Shown here in pieces: positions 1 through 5,839 of a DNA stretch of 6,001 bases. The stretch is taken from the NCBI GenBank assembly GCA_903918555.1, contig CAIXEV010000400.1:1-6001 (forward strand), in the 5' to 3' direction. Under the pieces are notes generated by a model. That model saw only the letters and a list, made by a program, of their open reading frames with translations, was not told where the DNA came from and made no database searches. The translations under genes and the position numbers were made by a program. The DNA comes from an uncultured bacterium (GTDB taxonomy: Bacteria > Planctomycetota > Phycisphaerae > Phycisphaerales > SM1A02). Position 1 is the first letter of the stretch. The number at the start of each line of letters is the position of its first letter.

Positions 1-1664
1 GGCATGGCGGCCTCGGCACGCCGCGCAGCCTCGCGGAGACGCTCGCCGGCAAGCCCGCGATCCAGTGGACGCTCGAGCGGCTCGGTCGCTCGAAGTCGGC
101 CGACTGCATCATCCTGCTCGTGCCCGAGGGATTCGATGTCGACGGCCTGATCGACCGCCGGCAGATCAGGCTTCCGATCGAGATCCACCGCACGAACGGC
201 AGCCCGTTCGGCCCGGTGCGTCCCGCGATCAACAGCGCGCGGCTCTGGAGCGACAGCTCGTGGCGCGGCGGCATCTGCGGCCTCACGGTGTACGACGAGG
301 TGCTCGCGCCGCAGGCCATGCTCGCGGCGATGGAGCGCTTCGACATGACGGCCGGCGTGGTCGTCGGCCCGGACTGGCCGCTCGTGCAGGTCGACGGCGT
401 CGGCGGCTGCGATGCGATCATCGAGCGGCACCGCGTGCGGCCGAGGGAGATTCGCATCGTCGTCACGCAGTCGCCGCCGGGACTGTCGGGCGCGCTCATC
501 GAGCGTTCGCTCGTCAAGGAGTTCGCGGCGGGCGGCCGCAGCGGAACGCTGGCGTCGCGGCTCGTGTACGACCCGCTTCGCCCGCAGCAGGATCCGATCG
601 TCAAGGAGCTGTGCGTCCAGGTCGATCACACCATCCGCCGTTCGTTCATCCGCGCGGTGTTCGACACGCCGCGCAACATGACGCGCATCCGGCGCGCGAT
701 CGAGCCCGTGGTCTCCGGCAACGGCGAAGGCGCGCCGAACGACGGCCTGCTTGGCCTCGATGCGCGCGCGGTCGACGAGCTGCTCGAGCACCAGTTGTAC
801 GACACCGTGCCGTACATGACGCCGCAGCACCTGATCGTCGAGCTCAACACCGGCCGGCAAGGCTCGGGCGCGTCGAGCCCGCACCGCTACGGCACGGTGC
901 AGCGCCCCGTGATGACCGAGCGCCGCTTCATGCGCCTCGTCGAGCAGGTGGCCGAGAGCCGCGACTGCGTGATGACCTTCGGCGGCGCGGGCGATCCGTT
1001 GCTCCACCCCGATGTCGTTCCGTTCATCCGCGCCGCGAAGGAAGGCGGCGTGCGCGGCGTCCATGTGCGCACCGAGCTTCTCTGCGAGCGTTCGCTCATC
1101 GACGCGATGCGCGAGGCGGGCGCCGATGTCATCTCGGTCGATCTCGACGCGGAGACGCCCGAGACCTACCAGCGCATGCACGGGACCGACCAGTACTCCC
1201 GTGTGTTCGCGAACCTGCAGTACATCTACGAATCCCGCGTCTCGCTCGCGGGCGCGCCCGGCATCGACACCATCTCGGTGCCGTGGATCGTGCCGCGCAT
1301 GCAGCGCCGCGTCGAGAGCTACGAGGACATCGAGCTGTTCTTCGACCGTTGGCAGCTGTTCTTCGGCACCGCGCTGCTCGAGGGAGCGCCGCCGTTCGAC
1401 CCGACGCCCGAGATGCCCGCGGATCCGCTCGCAAGCGCGCGCGCGCCGTCGCGCGTGATGTTCCGAGAGATGCTGCGCCGCATGGTGGTGCTCTCCGACG
1501 GCAGCGTGCCGCTGTCCGAGCTCGACCTGCGCGGCGAGCGCATCTTCGCCCACATCGACCGCGTCCCGCTCCTCCAGATCTGGCGCGACCTCGTCGCACG
1601 CCGCAAGCAGATCCGGCGCGAGCACGGCGAATCGCACCTCGACCTCCGCACGAGGACCCCGTGA
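1..1664 (+). CDS. SpsF/KdsB-like nucleotidyltransferase fused to a cysteine-less radical-SAM/SPASM-like domain (5' end missing)
   Basis: The frame is open from base 3 and runs without a stop to TGA at 1662-1664, giving 553 visible residues; the true start lies upstream. The first part reads GLGTPRSL, then GKPAIQWTLERL, then a hydrophobic strand ending LLVPEG. This resembles the early part of SpsF/KdsB cytidylyltransferases, whose catalytic ARxGSxRLPGK loop would lie off the window. RAVFDTPRNM (651-680) fits the end of that fold. The second part (about 810-1660) has radical SAM/SPASM layout: a strand and ELNT at 840-851, then FGGAGDPLLHP (near 978-1010), ADVISVDLDAETPETYQRMHG, and a C-terminal VLSDGSVPLSELDL and LLQIWRDL. 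The place for CxxxCxxC reads GRQGSGASSPHR, with no cysteine. The SPASM cysteines are absent too. It overlaps the following NeuA-like gene by 4 bases, so a role in the same surface-sugar pathway is inferred. The fold assignment is fairly secure; the activity is unknown. Confidence 0.82.
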   Translation, partial: HGGLGTPRSLAETLAGKPAIQWTLERLGRSKSADCIILLVPEGFDVDGLIDRRQIRLPIEIHRTNGSPFGPVRPAINSARLWSDSSWRGGICGLTVYDEVLAPQAMLAAMERFDMTAGVVVGPDWPLVQVDGVGGCDAIIERHRVRPREIRIVVTQSPPGLSGALIERSLVKEFAAGGRSGTLASRLVYDPLRPQQDPIVKELCVQVDHTIRRSFIRAVFDTPRNMTRIRRAIEPVVSGNGEGAPNDGLLGLDARAVDELLEHQLYDTVPYMTPQHLIVELNTGRQGSGASSPHRYGTVQRPVMTERRFMRLVEQVAESRDCVMTFGGAGDPLLHPDVVPFIRAAKEGGVRGVHVRTELLCERSLIDAMREAGADVISVDLDAETPETYQRMHGTDQYSRVFANLQYIYESRVSLAGAPGIDTISVPWIVPRMQRRVESYEDIELFFDRWQLFFGTALLEGAPPFDPTPEMPADPLASARAPSRVMFREMLRRMVVLSDGSVPLSELDLRGERIFAHIDRVPLLQIWRDLVARRKQIRREHGESHLDLRTRTP

Positions 1665-2419
1665 ACGGCCCGACCGCTGCATCGACGACCGCCTCGACGC
1701 CGCGCGCCGCGGATTCCGTGCTCGCGGTCGTCATCGGCCGTGCAGGCAGCAAGGGGCTTCCGCGCAAGAACGCGCTGCCCGTGGCGGGTGTGCCGATGCT
1801 CGCGCGTTCGGTGCGCTTCGCGAAGGCCTCGCGCGAGATCGACCGCGTCGTCGTCTCGACCGACGGCGAGGAGATCGCCCGGATCGCGCGCGACGAAGGC
1901 GTCGAGGTCTTCCTGCGGCCCGACAGCGTGTCGAACGACCAGGCCACCGTCGACAGCGCGGTGCGGCACGCCGTCGCCGCGAGCGGCTCGCAGGACGGCA
2001 TCGTGGTCATCCTCTACGGCAATGTGCCCGTGCGGCCCGCCGACCTCGCCGACCGCGCGGTGCGGCTCCTGCGCGAGACGAGCGCCGACAGCGTGCAGAG
2101 CTACTACCGCGTGGGCAAGACGCATCCGTACTGGATGTCGCGGCTCGATGCGGATGGCCGCGTCTCGCAGTTCGTCGAGAACCGCATCTACAGGCGCCAG
2201 GAGCTGCCGCCGCTCTTCATGCCCGATGGCGGCGTGATCGCGGTGCGCCGCGCGAGCCTGTTCGATGTCCGCGAGGGCGAACCGCATGCGTTCTTCGGCC
2301 GCGATCGCCGCGGCATCGAGACGCGTGAGGGCGATGTGATCGATGTCGACAGCGCGCTCGATCTCGCGGTGGCCGAGGCGATCCTCGCCGCACGCGAGCG
2401 CGAAGGAGTTCCCGCATGA
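1661..2419 (+). CDS. neuA: NeuA-type acylneuraminate cytidylyltransferase (CMP-nonulosonate synthetase)
   Basis: This is a 252-residue protein, the usual size for a single-domain CMP-sialate synthetase, which activates a nonulosonic acid with CTP to give the CMP-sugar in the cytoplasm. Visible family features are GRAGSKGLPRKN (26-37, the nucleotide-binding P-loop-like motif), VVVSTDGEEIA (63-73), LRPDSVSND (85-93), HPYWM (155-159) and DVIDVDSALDL (225-235), whose aspartates match the metal-binding end motif. Two spots are unusual: the usual LQPTSPLR-like segment reads LYGNVPVRP (118-126), and the usual NG before the late strand is DG (MPDGGVIAV, 187-195). The start is GTG at 1661, overlapping the upstream stop (GTGA), with GAGGA at 1652-1656 as ribosome binding site. 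An open frame continues far upstream in this phase but is a shadow of the first gene. The enzyme class is secure; the sugar substrate is not. Confidence 0.88.
   Translation: MNGPTAASTTASTPRAADSVLAVVIGRAGSKGLPRKNALPVAGVPMLARSVRFAKASREIDRVVVSTDGEEIARIARDEGVEVFLRPDSVSNDQATVDSAVRHAVAASGSQDGIVVILYGNVPVRPADLADRAVRLLRETSADSVQSYYRVGKTHPYWMSRLDADGRVSQFVENRIYRRQELPPLFMPDGGVIAVRRASLFDVREGEPHAFFGRDRRGIETREGDVIDVDSALDLAVAEAILAAREREGVPA
2402..2408 (+). promoter_or_regulatory. Ribosome binding site of the neuB gene
   Basis: GAAGGAG lies 7 bases before ATG 2416, inside the end of the upstream neuA coding sequence. Together with the ATGA overlap it fixes the neuB start at 2416 rather than at the later in-frame ATG at 2443, which has no comparable site. 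Confidence 0.75.
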
Positions 2420-3498
2420 ATCCGAGTTCGTCTCCACGCACGATGTCCATCGCCGGCCGGAGCATCGGCCCCGGATGCGCCCCGTTCGTCATCGCGGAGA
2501 TCGGCGTCAACCACGACGGCGACATGGCGAGCGCGCGCGAGCTCGTGCGCGCCGCGAAGCTCGCCGGCGCCGACGCCGCCAAGTTCCAGATGTTCGACGC
2601 GACGATGCTGATGTCGCTTGACGCCGTGCTCGCGACCTACCAGCGCGACCGCGGTGCGCGCGATCCGCGCGAGTTGCTGCGCGGACTCCAGCTCACGCCC
2701 GAGTGCCTCGGCGAGCTCGCGGACGAATGCGTGAAGGTCGGGCTCATGCCGATGGTCACGGTGTTCTCGCTGCCGCTCGTCGATCGCGCGCGCACGCAGG
2801 CGTGGAAGGCCTTCAAGATGGCCTCGCCCGACATCGTCAATCTTCCGCTTCTGCGCGCGATCTCCGCGCTCGGCAGGCCCATGGTCGTGTCGACGGGCGC
2901 CGCGACGCGCGAGGAGGTCGCGCGCGCCGCGCAGTGGCTCGCGCCACAGCAGGATCTCGCGTTCCTCCAGTGCACCTCGAGCTATCCGACGCGCGATGAT
3001 TGCGCGGCGATCGGCGGCATGCACGAGATCGCGTCGCTCACGGGCCGCATCGTCGGCTACAGCGACCACACCGCGTCGATCGACACGGGCGCGATCGCGG
3101 TGGCGGCGGGCGCGTCGATCCTCGAGAAGCATCTCACCTACGACCGCGAGGCGAAGGGCCCGGACCACGCCGCGAGCCTCGATCCGCGGCAGTTCGCGGC
3201 GTATGTGCAGCTCGCCCGCCGCGCCGCGCGCATGGTCGGCGGCGCGACGAAGGAACTCCAGGATGTCGAGCGCGATGTGCGCCGCGTGAGCAGGCAGTCG
3301 CTCGTCGCCGTGCGCGACCTGCCGTCGGGCCATGTCGTGACGCCGGCCGATCTCGAGGTCAAGCGCCCGGGAACGGGCGTCTGCGCGAGCCGCTTCGACG
3401 AGGTCGTCGGCCGGCGCCTCGCGCGCTCGGTCGCGGCGGACCGCGTGCTCGACGAGGCGGACATCGCGTGGCCGGTCGCCGCGGAGACGAGCCTGTGA
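2416..3498 (+). CDS. neuB: NeuB-type nonulosonic acid synthase (N-acetylneuraminate synthase family) with C-terminal SAF/antifreeze-like domain
   Basis: The 360-residue length matches NeuB/SpsE synthases, which condense PEP with an N-acetylmannosamine-type sugar to form a nine-carbon 2-keto acid. The TIM-barrel part shows AEIGVNHDG (27-35), GADAAKFQ (51-58), KMASPDI (134-140), VVSTGAA (157-163), CTSSYPT (186-192), GYSDHT (214-219), LEKHLTYD (236-243) and GPDHAASL (248-255). His218 and His239 correspond to the two metal-binding histidines known in the family. The C-terminal SAF domain (about 288-352) has RQSLVAVRDL and KRPGTG (316-321). Oddities: the familiar STPFD segment is VTVFS (114-118; Thr kept), and KI(A/P)SGE is KMASPD, with Pro for Gly and Asp for Glu. 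The ATG overlaps the neuA stop, and the stop overlaps the neuC GTG. The family is certain. The exact product (Neu5Ac, legionaminic-type or other) is open. Confidence 0.93.
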   Translation: MNPSSSPRTMSIAGRSIGPGCAPFVIAEIGVNHDGDMASARELVRAAKLAGADAAKFQMFDATMLMSLDAVLATYQRDRGARDPRELLRGLQLTPECLGELADECVKVGLMPMVTVFSLPLVDRARTQAWKAFKMASPDIVNLPLLRAISALGRPMVVSTGAATREEVARAAQWLAPQQDLAFLQCTSSYPTRDDCAAIGGMHEIASLTGRIVGYSDHTASIDTGAIAVAAGASILEKHLTYDREAKGPDHAASLDPRQFAAYVQLARRAARMVGGATKELQDVERDVRRVSRQSLVAVRDLPSGHVVTPADLEVKRPGTGVCASRFDEVVGRRLARSVAADRVLDEADIAWPVAAETSL

Positions 3499-4646
3499 AC
3501 GGCGGCGGCCCGCGGCGGATCGCGGTCGTGACGGGAACGCGCGCGGAGTGGGGACTGCTTTCGCCCGTGTGCGATGCGATCCTGGCGCGGCGCGATCTCG
3601 CGCTCGAGGTCTGCGCGGGCGGCGCGCATCTCCTCGATCCCGCGGACGGCGGCGATCCGACCGTGACCTTGGTCGAGGCGAGGGGACACTCCGTCCACCG
3701 CTTCGCCATGCAGCGCGAAGGCAGGAGCGGCCGTGCAGCCGACGCGGCGGCGCTCGGGGTCGGCGTCTCGGAACTCGCTTCGATCTTCGAGCGGCTCGCG
3801 CCCGACATCGTCGTCGTGCTCGGCGACCGCATCGAGGCGTTCGCGGCCGCGAGCGCCGCGTCGATCGGCGGCATCCGCGTCGCGCACATCCATGGCGGCG
3901 ACCGCGCCGAGGGCATCGCCGACGAGGCGATGCGCCACGCGATCACCAAGCTGTCGCACATCCACTTCGCGGCCAGCGCGCAGAGCGCGGAACGCATCGC
4001 GCGGCTCGGCGAGGACGACGCGCGCATCCACCTCGTCGGCTCGCCTGCGGTCGACGGGCTCGACGCGCTGCCGGCCATGTCCGGCGAGCGGCACGCCGAA
4101 CTCGGCGCGCCTGACTTCGTGTTCCTCATGCATCCGGTCGGCCGCGCCGACTCCGACGAGGAACAGGACGCGCTGCGCGCGCTCGAGGCGCTCGTCGCCC
4201 GAGGCCGCGTCACGGCGCTCGCGCCCAACAGCGATCCCGGACGCGATGGAATCGCGCGGGCGATTCGCACCATGTCGTCACGGCCGGCGGACCGCGTGCG
4301 GGCCCTCTCCAATCTTGGGCGAACCGAGTTCATCGGGCTCTTGAAGCACCCCGGCATCCGCGCGATCGTCGGCAACTCGAGCGCGGGGCTGATCGAATGC
4401 GCCGCGCTCGGCGTGCGCGCCGTCAACATCGGGCCGCGGCAGGGCGGCCGCGAGCGCGCCGACAATGTGCGCGATGTCGCGACCGGCGACGGCGCCGCCC
4501 TCGCCCGCGAGCTCGACGCGCTCGGCGGCTGGATCCCCTCCGGGCTGCATCCGTATCTCGCAGGTGGCGCAAGTGACAAAATCGCCGCGGTTCTCGGCAC
4601 CTGCGACCTTTCGCGGCATGGCCTCGCGAAGCGAAACACCTTCTGA
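3495..4646 (+). CDS. neuC: NeuC-type UDP-N-acetylglucosamine 2-epimerase (hydrolysing)
   Basis: This 383-residue protein belongs to the hydrolysing branch of UDP-GlcNAc 2-epimerases, cytoplasmic GT-B-fold enzymes that release ManNAc-type sugar plus UDP for NeuB. Motifs in order are VVTGTRAEWG (11-20), VVLGDRIEAF (107-116), HIHGGD (131-136), DEAMRHAITKLSHIHF (143-158), VGSPAVDG (181-188), MHP (212-214), LAPNSDPGRDGI (242-253), VGNSSAGLIEC (292-302), NIGPRQGGRERADNV (311-325) and a final PYLAGGASDKIA (353-364). These line up well with E. coli NeuC from memory; one difference is HGGD where NeuC typically has HGGE. The start is GTG at 3495, overlapping the neuB stop (GTGA), with GGAG at 3483-3486 as ribosome binding site. 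An open frame upstream in the same phase is a shadow of neuB. Family members acting on GDP- or bacillosamine-type sugars exist, so the substrate is inferred. Confidence 0.92.
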   Translation: MNGGGPRRIAVVTGTRAEWGLLSPVCDAILARRDLALEVCAGGAHLLDPADGGDPTVTLVEARGHSVHRFAMQREGRSGRAADAAALGVGVSELASIFERLAPDIVVVLGDRIEAFAAASAASIGGIRVAHIHGGDRAEGIADEAMRHAITKLSHIHFAASAQSAERIARLGEDDARIHLVGSPAVDGLDALPAMSGERHAELGAPDFVFLMHPVGRADSDEEQDALRALEALVARGRVTALAPNSDPGRDGIARAIRTMSSRPADRVRALSNLGRTEFIGLLKHPGIRAIVGNSSAGLIECAALGVRAVNIGPRQGGRERADNVRDVATGDGAALARELDALGGWIPSGLHPYLAGGASDKIAAVLGTCDLSRHGLAKRNTF

Positions 4647-4647
4647 C

Positions 4648-4684
4648 CGGGTCGGTTTGGCCCGCCTGCGGCGGTCGTGCGGGC
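4648..4684 (+). terminator. Overlapping hairpins just after neuC, possible operon end
   Basis: Two mutually exclusive stems begin two bases after the neuC stop. CGGGTC (4648-4653) pairs with GGCCCG (4659-4664) around loop GGTTT, with one G-T pair. GCCCGC (4660-4665) pairs perfectly with GCGGGC (4679-4684). Neither is followed by a T run, so this is not a classical intrinsic terminator. Factor-dependent termination or mere GC-rich chance pairing are both possible. Confidence 0.25.
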
Positions 4685-4822
4685 GTGTCCGTCTTGCGTG
4701 CGCGACTTCTGCGCAATGGCGCACAAACGCGGTGCTTGGTGTGAACTCGCGGGGCGGAAGCGCCGATTGCCCTGTTTGACGGGCTCGTTGCATTTGATGT
4801 GCGCGAAGCCTTGGGTGATCGG

Positions 4823-4839
4823 TTCCGGGGAATCCGGAA
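4823..4839 (+). repeat. Inverted repeat TTCCGG-N5-CCGGAA before the HDOD ribosome binding site
   Basis: TTCCGG (4823-4828) and CCGGAA (4834-4839) are perfect complements separated by GGAAT. The repeat ends two bases before AGGAGG. It could be a hairpin in the leader that keeps the ribosome site in single-stranded flank, or a dyad operator. The symmetry is certain; the function is not known. Confidence 0.45.
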
Positions 4840-4841
4840 GC

Positions 4842-4847
4842 AGGAGG
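4842..4847 (+). promoter_or_regulatory. Strong Shine-Dalgarno site of the HDOD gene
   Basis: AGGAGG stands 9 bases before ATG 4857, which decides that start. The nearer ATG at 4850 is in another frame, too close (2 bases), and gives only a four-codon frame. Confidence 0.8.
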
Positions 4848-4856
4848 ACATGGTCG

Positions 4857-5759
4857 ATGCCTGAACATCTGACAACCGCCGGTGGTTCGAACGAATGCAT
4901 GAAGGTCGCCAATGCGGCCGTCAAGCAGCTCAACCACATCGCGACCCTCCCCGAGGTCACCCTCGGCATCATCGAGCTCGTGGAGAATCCCCGTTCGAGC
5001 GCCCAGGCGCTCAACGCGCTCATCGGACGCGATCCGGCCCTTTCCGCCCGTGTCCTCCGTGTCGTCAACAGCGCGTTCTACGGTCTTCCCCAGCAGCTCG
5101 GCTCGATCAACCGCGCGATCTCGCTCCTCGGCCTCAACGCCGTCAAGAACATCGCGATCGCGGCCAGCCTCGCCAAGCTCTTCCGCGGCGGCGCGCTCTG
5201 CGACCGCTTCGACGCGAAGGATCTCTGGACGCACTCGATCTCCGTCGCCACCGCGGCGCGGCTGCTCGCGAGCCACACCAAGAAGGTCCAGAGCGACGAG
5301 GCGTTCCTCTCGGGCCTCATGCACGACATCGGCATCGTGGTCGAGCTTCAGAGCGACCGCGCCAAGCTGGTGAAGGTGTTCACCGACATGCAGTTCGACG
5401 GCGACGGCAACCCGCTGATCGACTTCCGCATGGTCGAGCGCTCGGTCTTCGGCGCGGATCACTGCCACTTCGGACTCGCGCTGTGCGAGCAGTGGAAGTT
5501 CACCAAGTCGCTGGTCTCGGCCTGCGGCTACCACCACGACCCGAACGAGGCTCCGGCCGAGACGCGCAACATGGCGTGGCTCATCCTTCTCGCCGACGAG
5601 CTTGCGGCCGACAACGGCGGATTCAACGCCGACATCATGTCGCACCAGCCCTCGGCCGAGGCGCTCGCGGCGCTCGAGATCTCGCAGGAAGGCATCGAGG
5701 CCGTGAAGGCCGCGCTGCCCTCCGCGCTGAGCGAGGCGTCGGCGACCATGAACGGCTGA
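4857..5759 (+). CDS. HDOD-domain protein (putative HD-type signalling/regulatory protein)
   Basis: The protein has 300 residues, no signal peptide and no membrane segment, so it is cytoplasmic. The HDOD domain spans about 25-225. It starts with LNHIATLPEVTLGIIELV, then IGRDPALSARVLRVVNSAFYG (56-76), INRAISLLGLNAVKNIAIA (84-102), LWTHSISVA (123-131), FLSGLMHDIGIV (150-161), FGADHCHFG (198-206) and CGYHHDP (223-229). HDOD proteins are HD-superfamily relatives found in bacterial signalling, often tied to c-di-GMP, motility or stress control; their biochemical activity is mostly unproven. Here His126, His156-Asp157, His202 and His226-His227 remain, so HD-type metal binding is conceivable. There is no GYP motif of HD-GYP phosphodiesterases and no attached receiver or EAL domain. 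The tail (about 255-300) is Ala/Glu-rich and helical in character. It has its own leader after neuC, so it is probably a separate transcription unit, unrelated to sugar synthesis. Confidence 0.92.
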   Translation: MPEHLTTAGGSNECMKVANAAVKQLNHIATLPEVTLGIIELVENPRSSAQALNALIGRDPALSARVLRVVNSAFYGLPQQLGSINRAISLLGLNAVKNIAIAASLAKLFRGGALCDRFDAKDLWTHSISVATAARLLASHTKKVQSDEAFLSGLMHDIGIVVELQSDRAKLVKVFTDMQFDGDGNPLIDFRMVERSVFGADHCHFGLALCEQWKFTKSLVSACGYHHDPNEAPAETRNMAWLILLADELAADNGGFNADIMSHQPSAEALAALEISQEGIEAVKAALPSALSEASATMNG

Positions 5760-5782
5760 ACGCCGCGCGAATCGCGCCGTTC
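5750..5782 (+). terminator. Terminator-like hairpin over the end of the HDOD gene
   Basis: GAACGGC (5750-5756) pairs perfectly with GCCGTTC (5776-5782), and an inner GCG-AAT-CGC (5767-5775) can stack within it. The stem overlaps the TGA at 5757-5759. No T tract follows, so efficient intrinsic termination is doubtful. It sits where a terminator between the two genes would be expected. Confidence 0.35.
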
Positions 5783-5803
5783 TCCGTGATCTTCCCGCAA
5801 CCC

Positions 5804-5833
5804 TTGCAATCGGGCGTCCGACCCGCGTAGCAT
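5804..5833 (+). promoter_or_regulatory. Sigma-70-like promoter for the LON-domain gene
   Basis: TTGCAA (5804-5809) and TAGCAT (5828-5833) are separated by 18 bases, each matching 4 of 6 consensus positions. They lie in the only clearly less GC-rich part of the gap. Transcription would begin about 6-7 bases after the -10 box, at or beside the A of ATG 5840, implying a leaderless message. No Shine-Dalgarno site is present before that ATG, which agrees. Confidence 0.5.
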
Positions 5834-5839
5834 CGCGGC

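Larger units (their letters stand above)
4685..4856 (+). promoter_or_regulatory. Non-coding leader upstream of the HDOD gene
   Basis: No gene is supported in this stretch, which must hold the promoter and 5' leader of the HDOD gene unless that gene is read through from neuC. It can form several short hairpins: TGCGC/GCGCA (4710-4714 with 4719-4723), GGCG/CGCC (4753-4756 with 4761-4764) and GCCC/GGGC (4769-4772 with 4781-4784). There is also an imperfect longer arm, GGCT (4782-4785) with AGCC (4807-4810). I found no convincing sigma-70 pair. A TTGAC is present at 4776-4780, but no -10 box follows at the right distance. Confidence 0.4.

Noticed and set aside
65..1660. Open frame upstream of and in phase with the NeuA-like gene, which could extend it by about 530 residues
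   Set aside because: Its translation is Arg/Ala/Pro-rich with no recognisable motif, while the overlapping frame encodes conserved cytidylyltransferase and radical-SAM-like segments. It is a GC-driven shadow; NeuA starts at GTG 1661.
1319..2437. Long antisense open frame opposite the fusion gene and neuA
   Set aside because: It mirrors the codon phase of the plus-strand genes, lacks family motifs, and no ribosome site or promoter was seen. Typical of high-GC DNA.
3000..3494. Open frame upstream of and in phase with neuC
   Set aside because: It is low in complexity and Arg-rich and lies inside neuB, which has clear catalytic motifs here. The NeuC homology begins right after GTG 3495.
4777..4792. 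Possible sigma-54 promoter (TGACGGG-N4-TTGCA) before the HDOD gene
   Set aside because: The -12 element fits, but the essential GG of the -24 element is GA, so it fails the core requirement.
4720..4840. c-di-GMP (GEMM) riboswitch or another known riboswitch before the HDOD gene
   Set aside because: The conserved GEMM blocks are not present in order, and no cobalamin or fluoride riboswitch core could be matched by eye.
4677..4856. GTG 4677 as an upstream start for the HDOD gene, adding 60 residues
   Set aside because: The added segment is Cys/Arg-rich and unlike HDOD proteins, has no ribosome site, and would run through the hairpin region. AGGAGG with ATG 4857 is far better.
4850..4864. ATG 4850 starting a four-codon frame that overlaps the HDOD start
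   Set aside because: It is only 2 bases from AGGAGG, too close for normal initiation; a regulatory mini-ORF cannot be excluded but has no support.
2188..5645. Several other long minus-strand open frames opposite neuB, neuC and the HDOD gene
   Set aside because: All have skewed composition (Arg, Ala, Ser) and no domain signature, and each is fully overlapped by a well-supported plus-strand gene.
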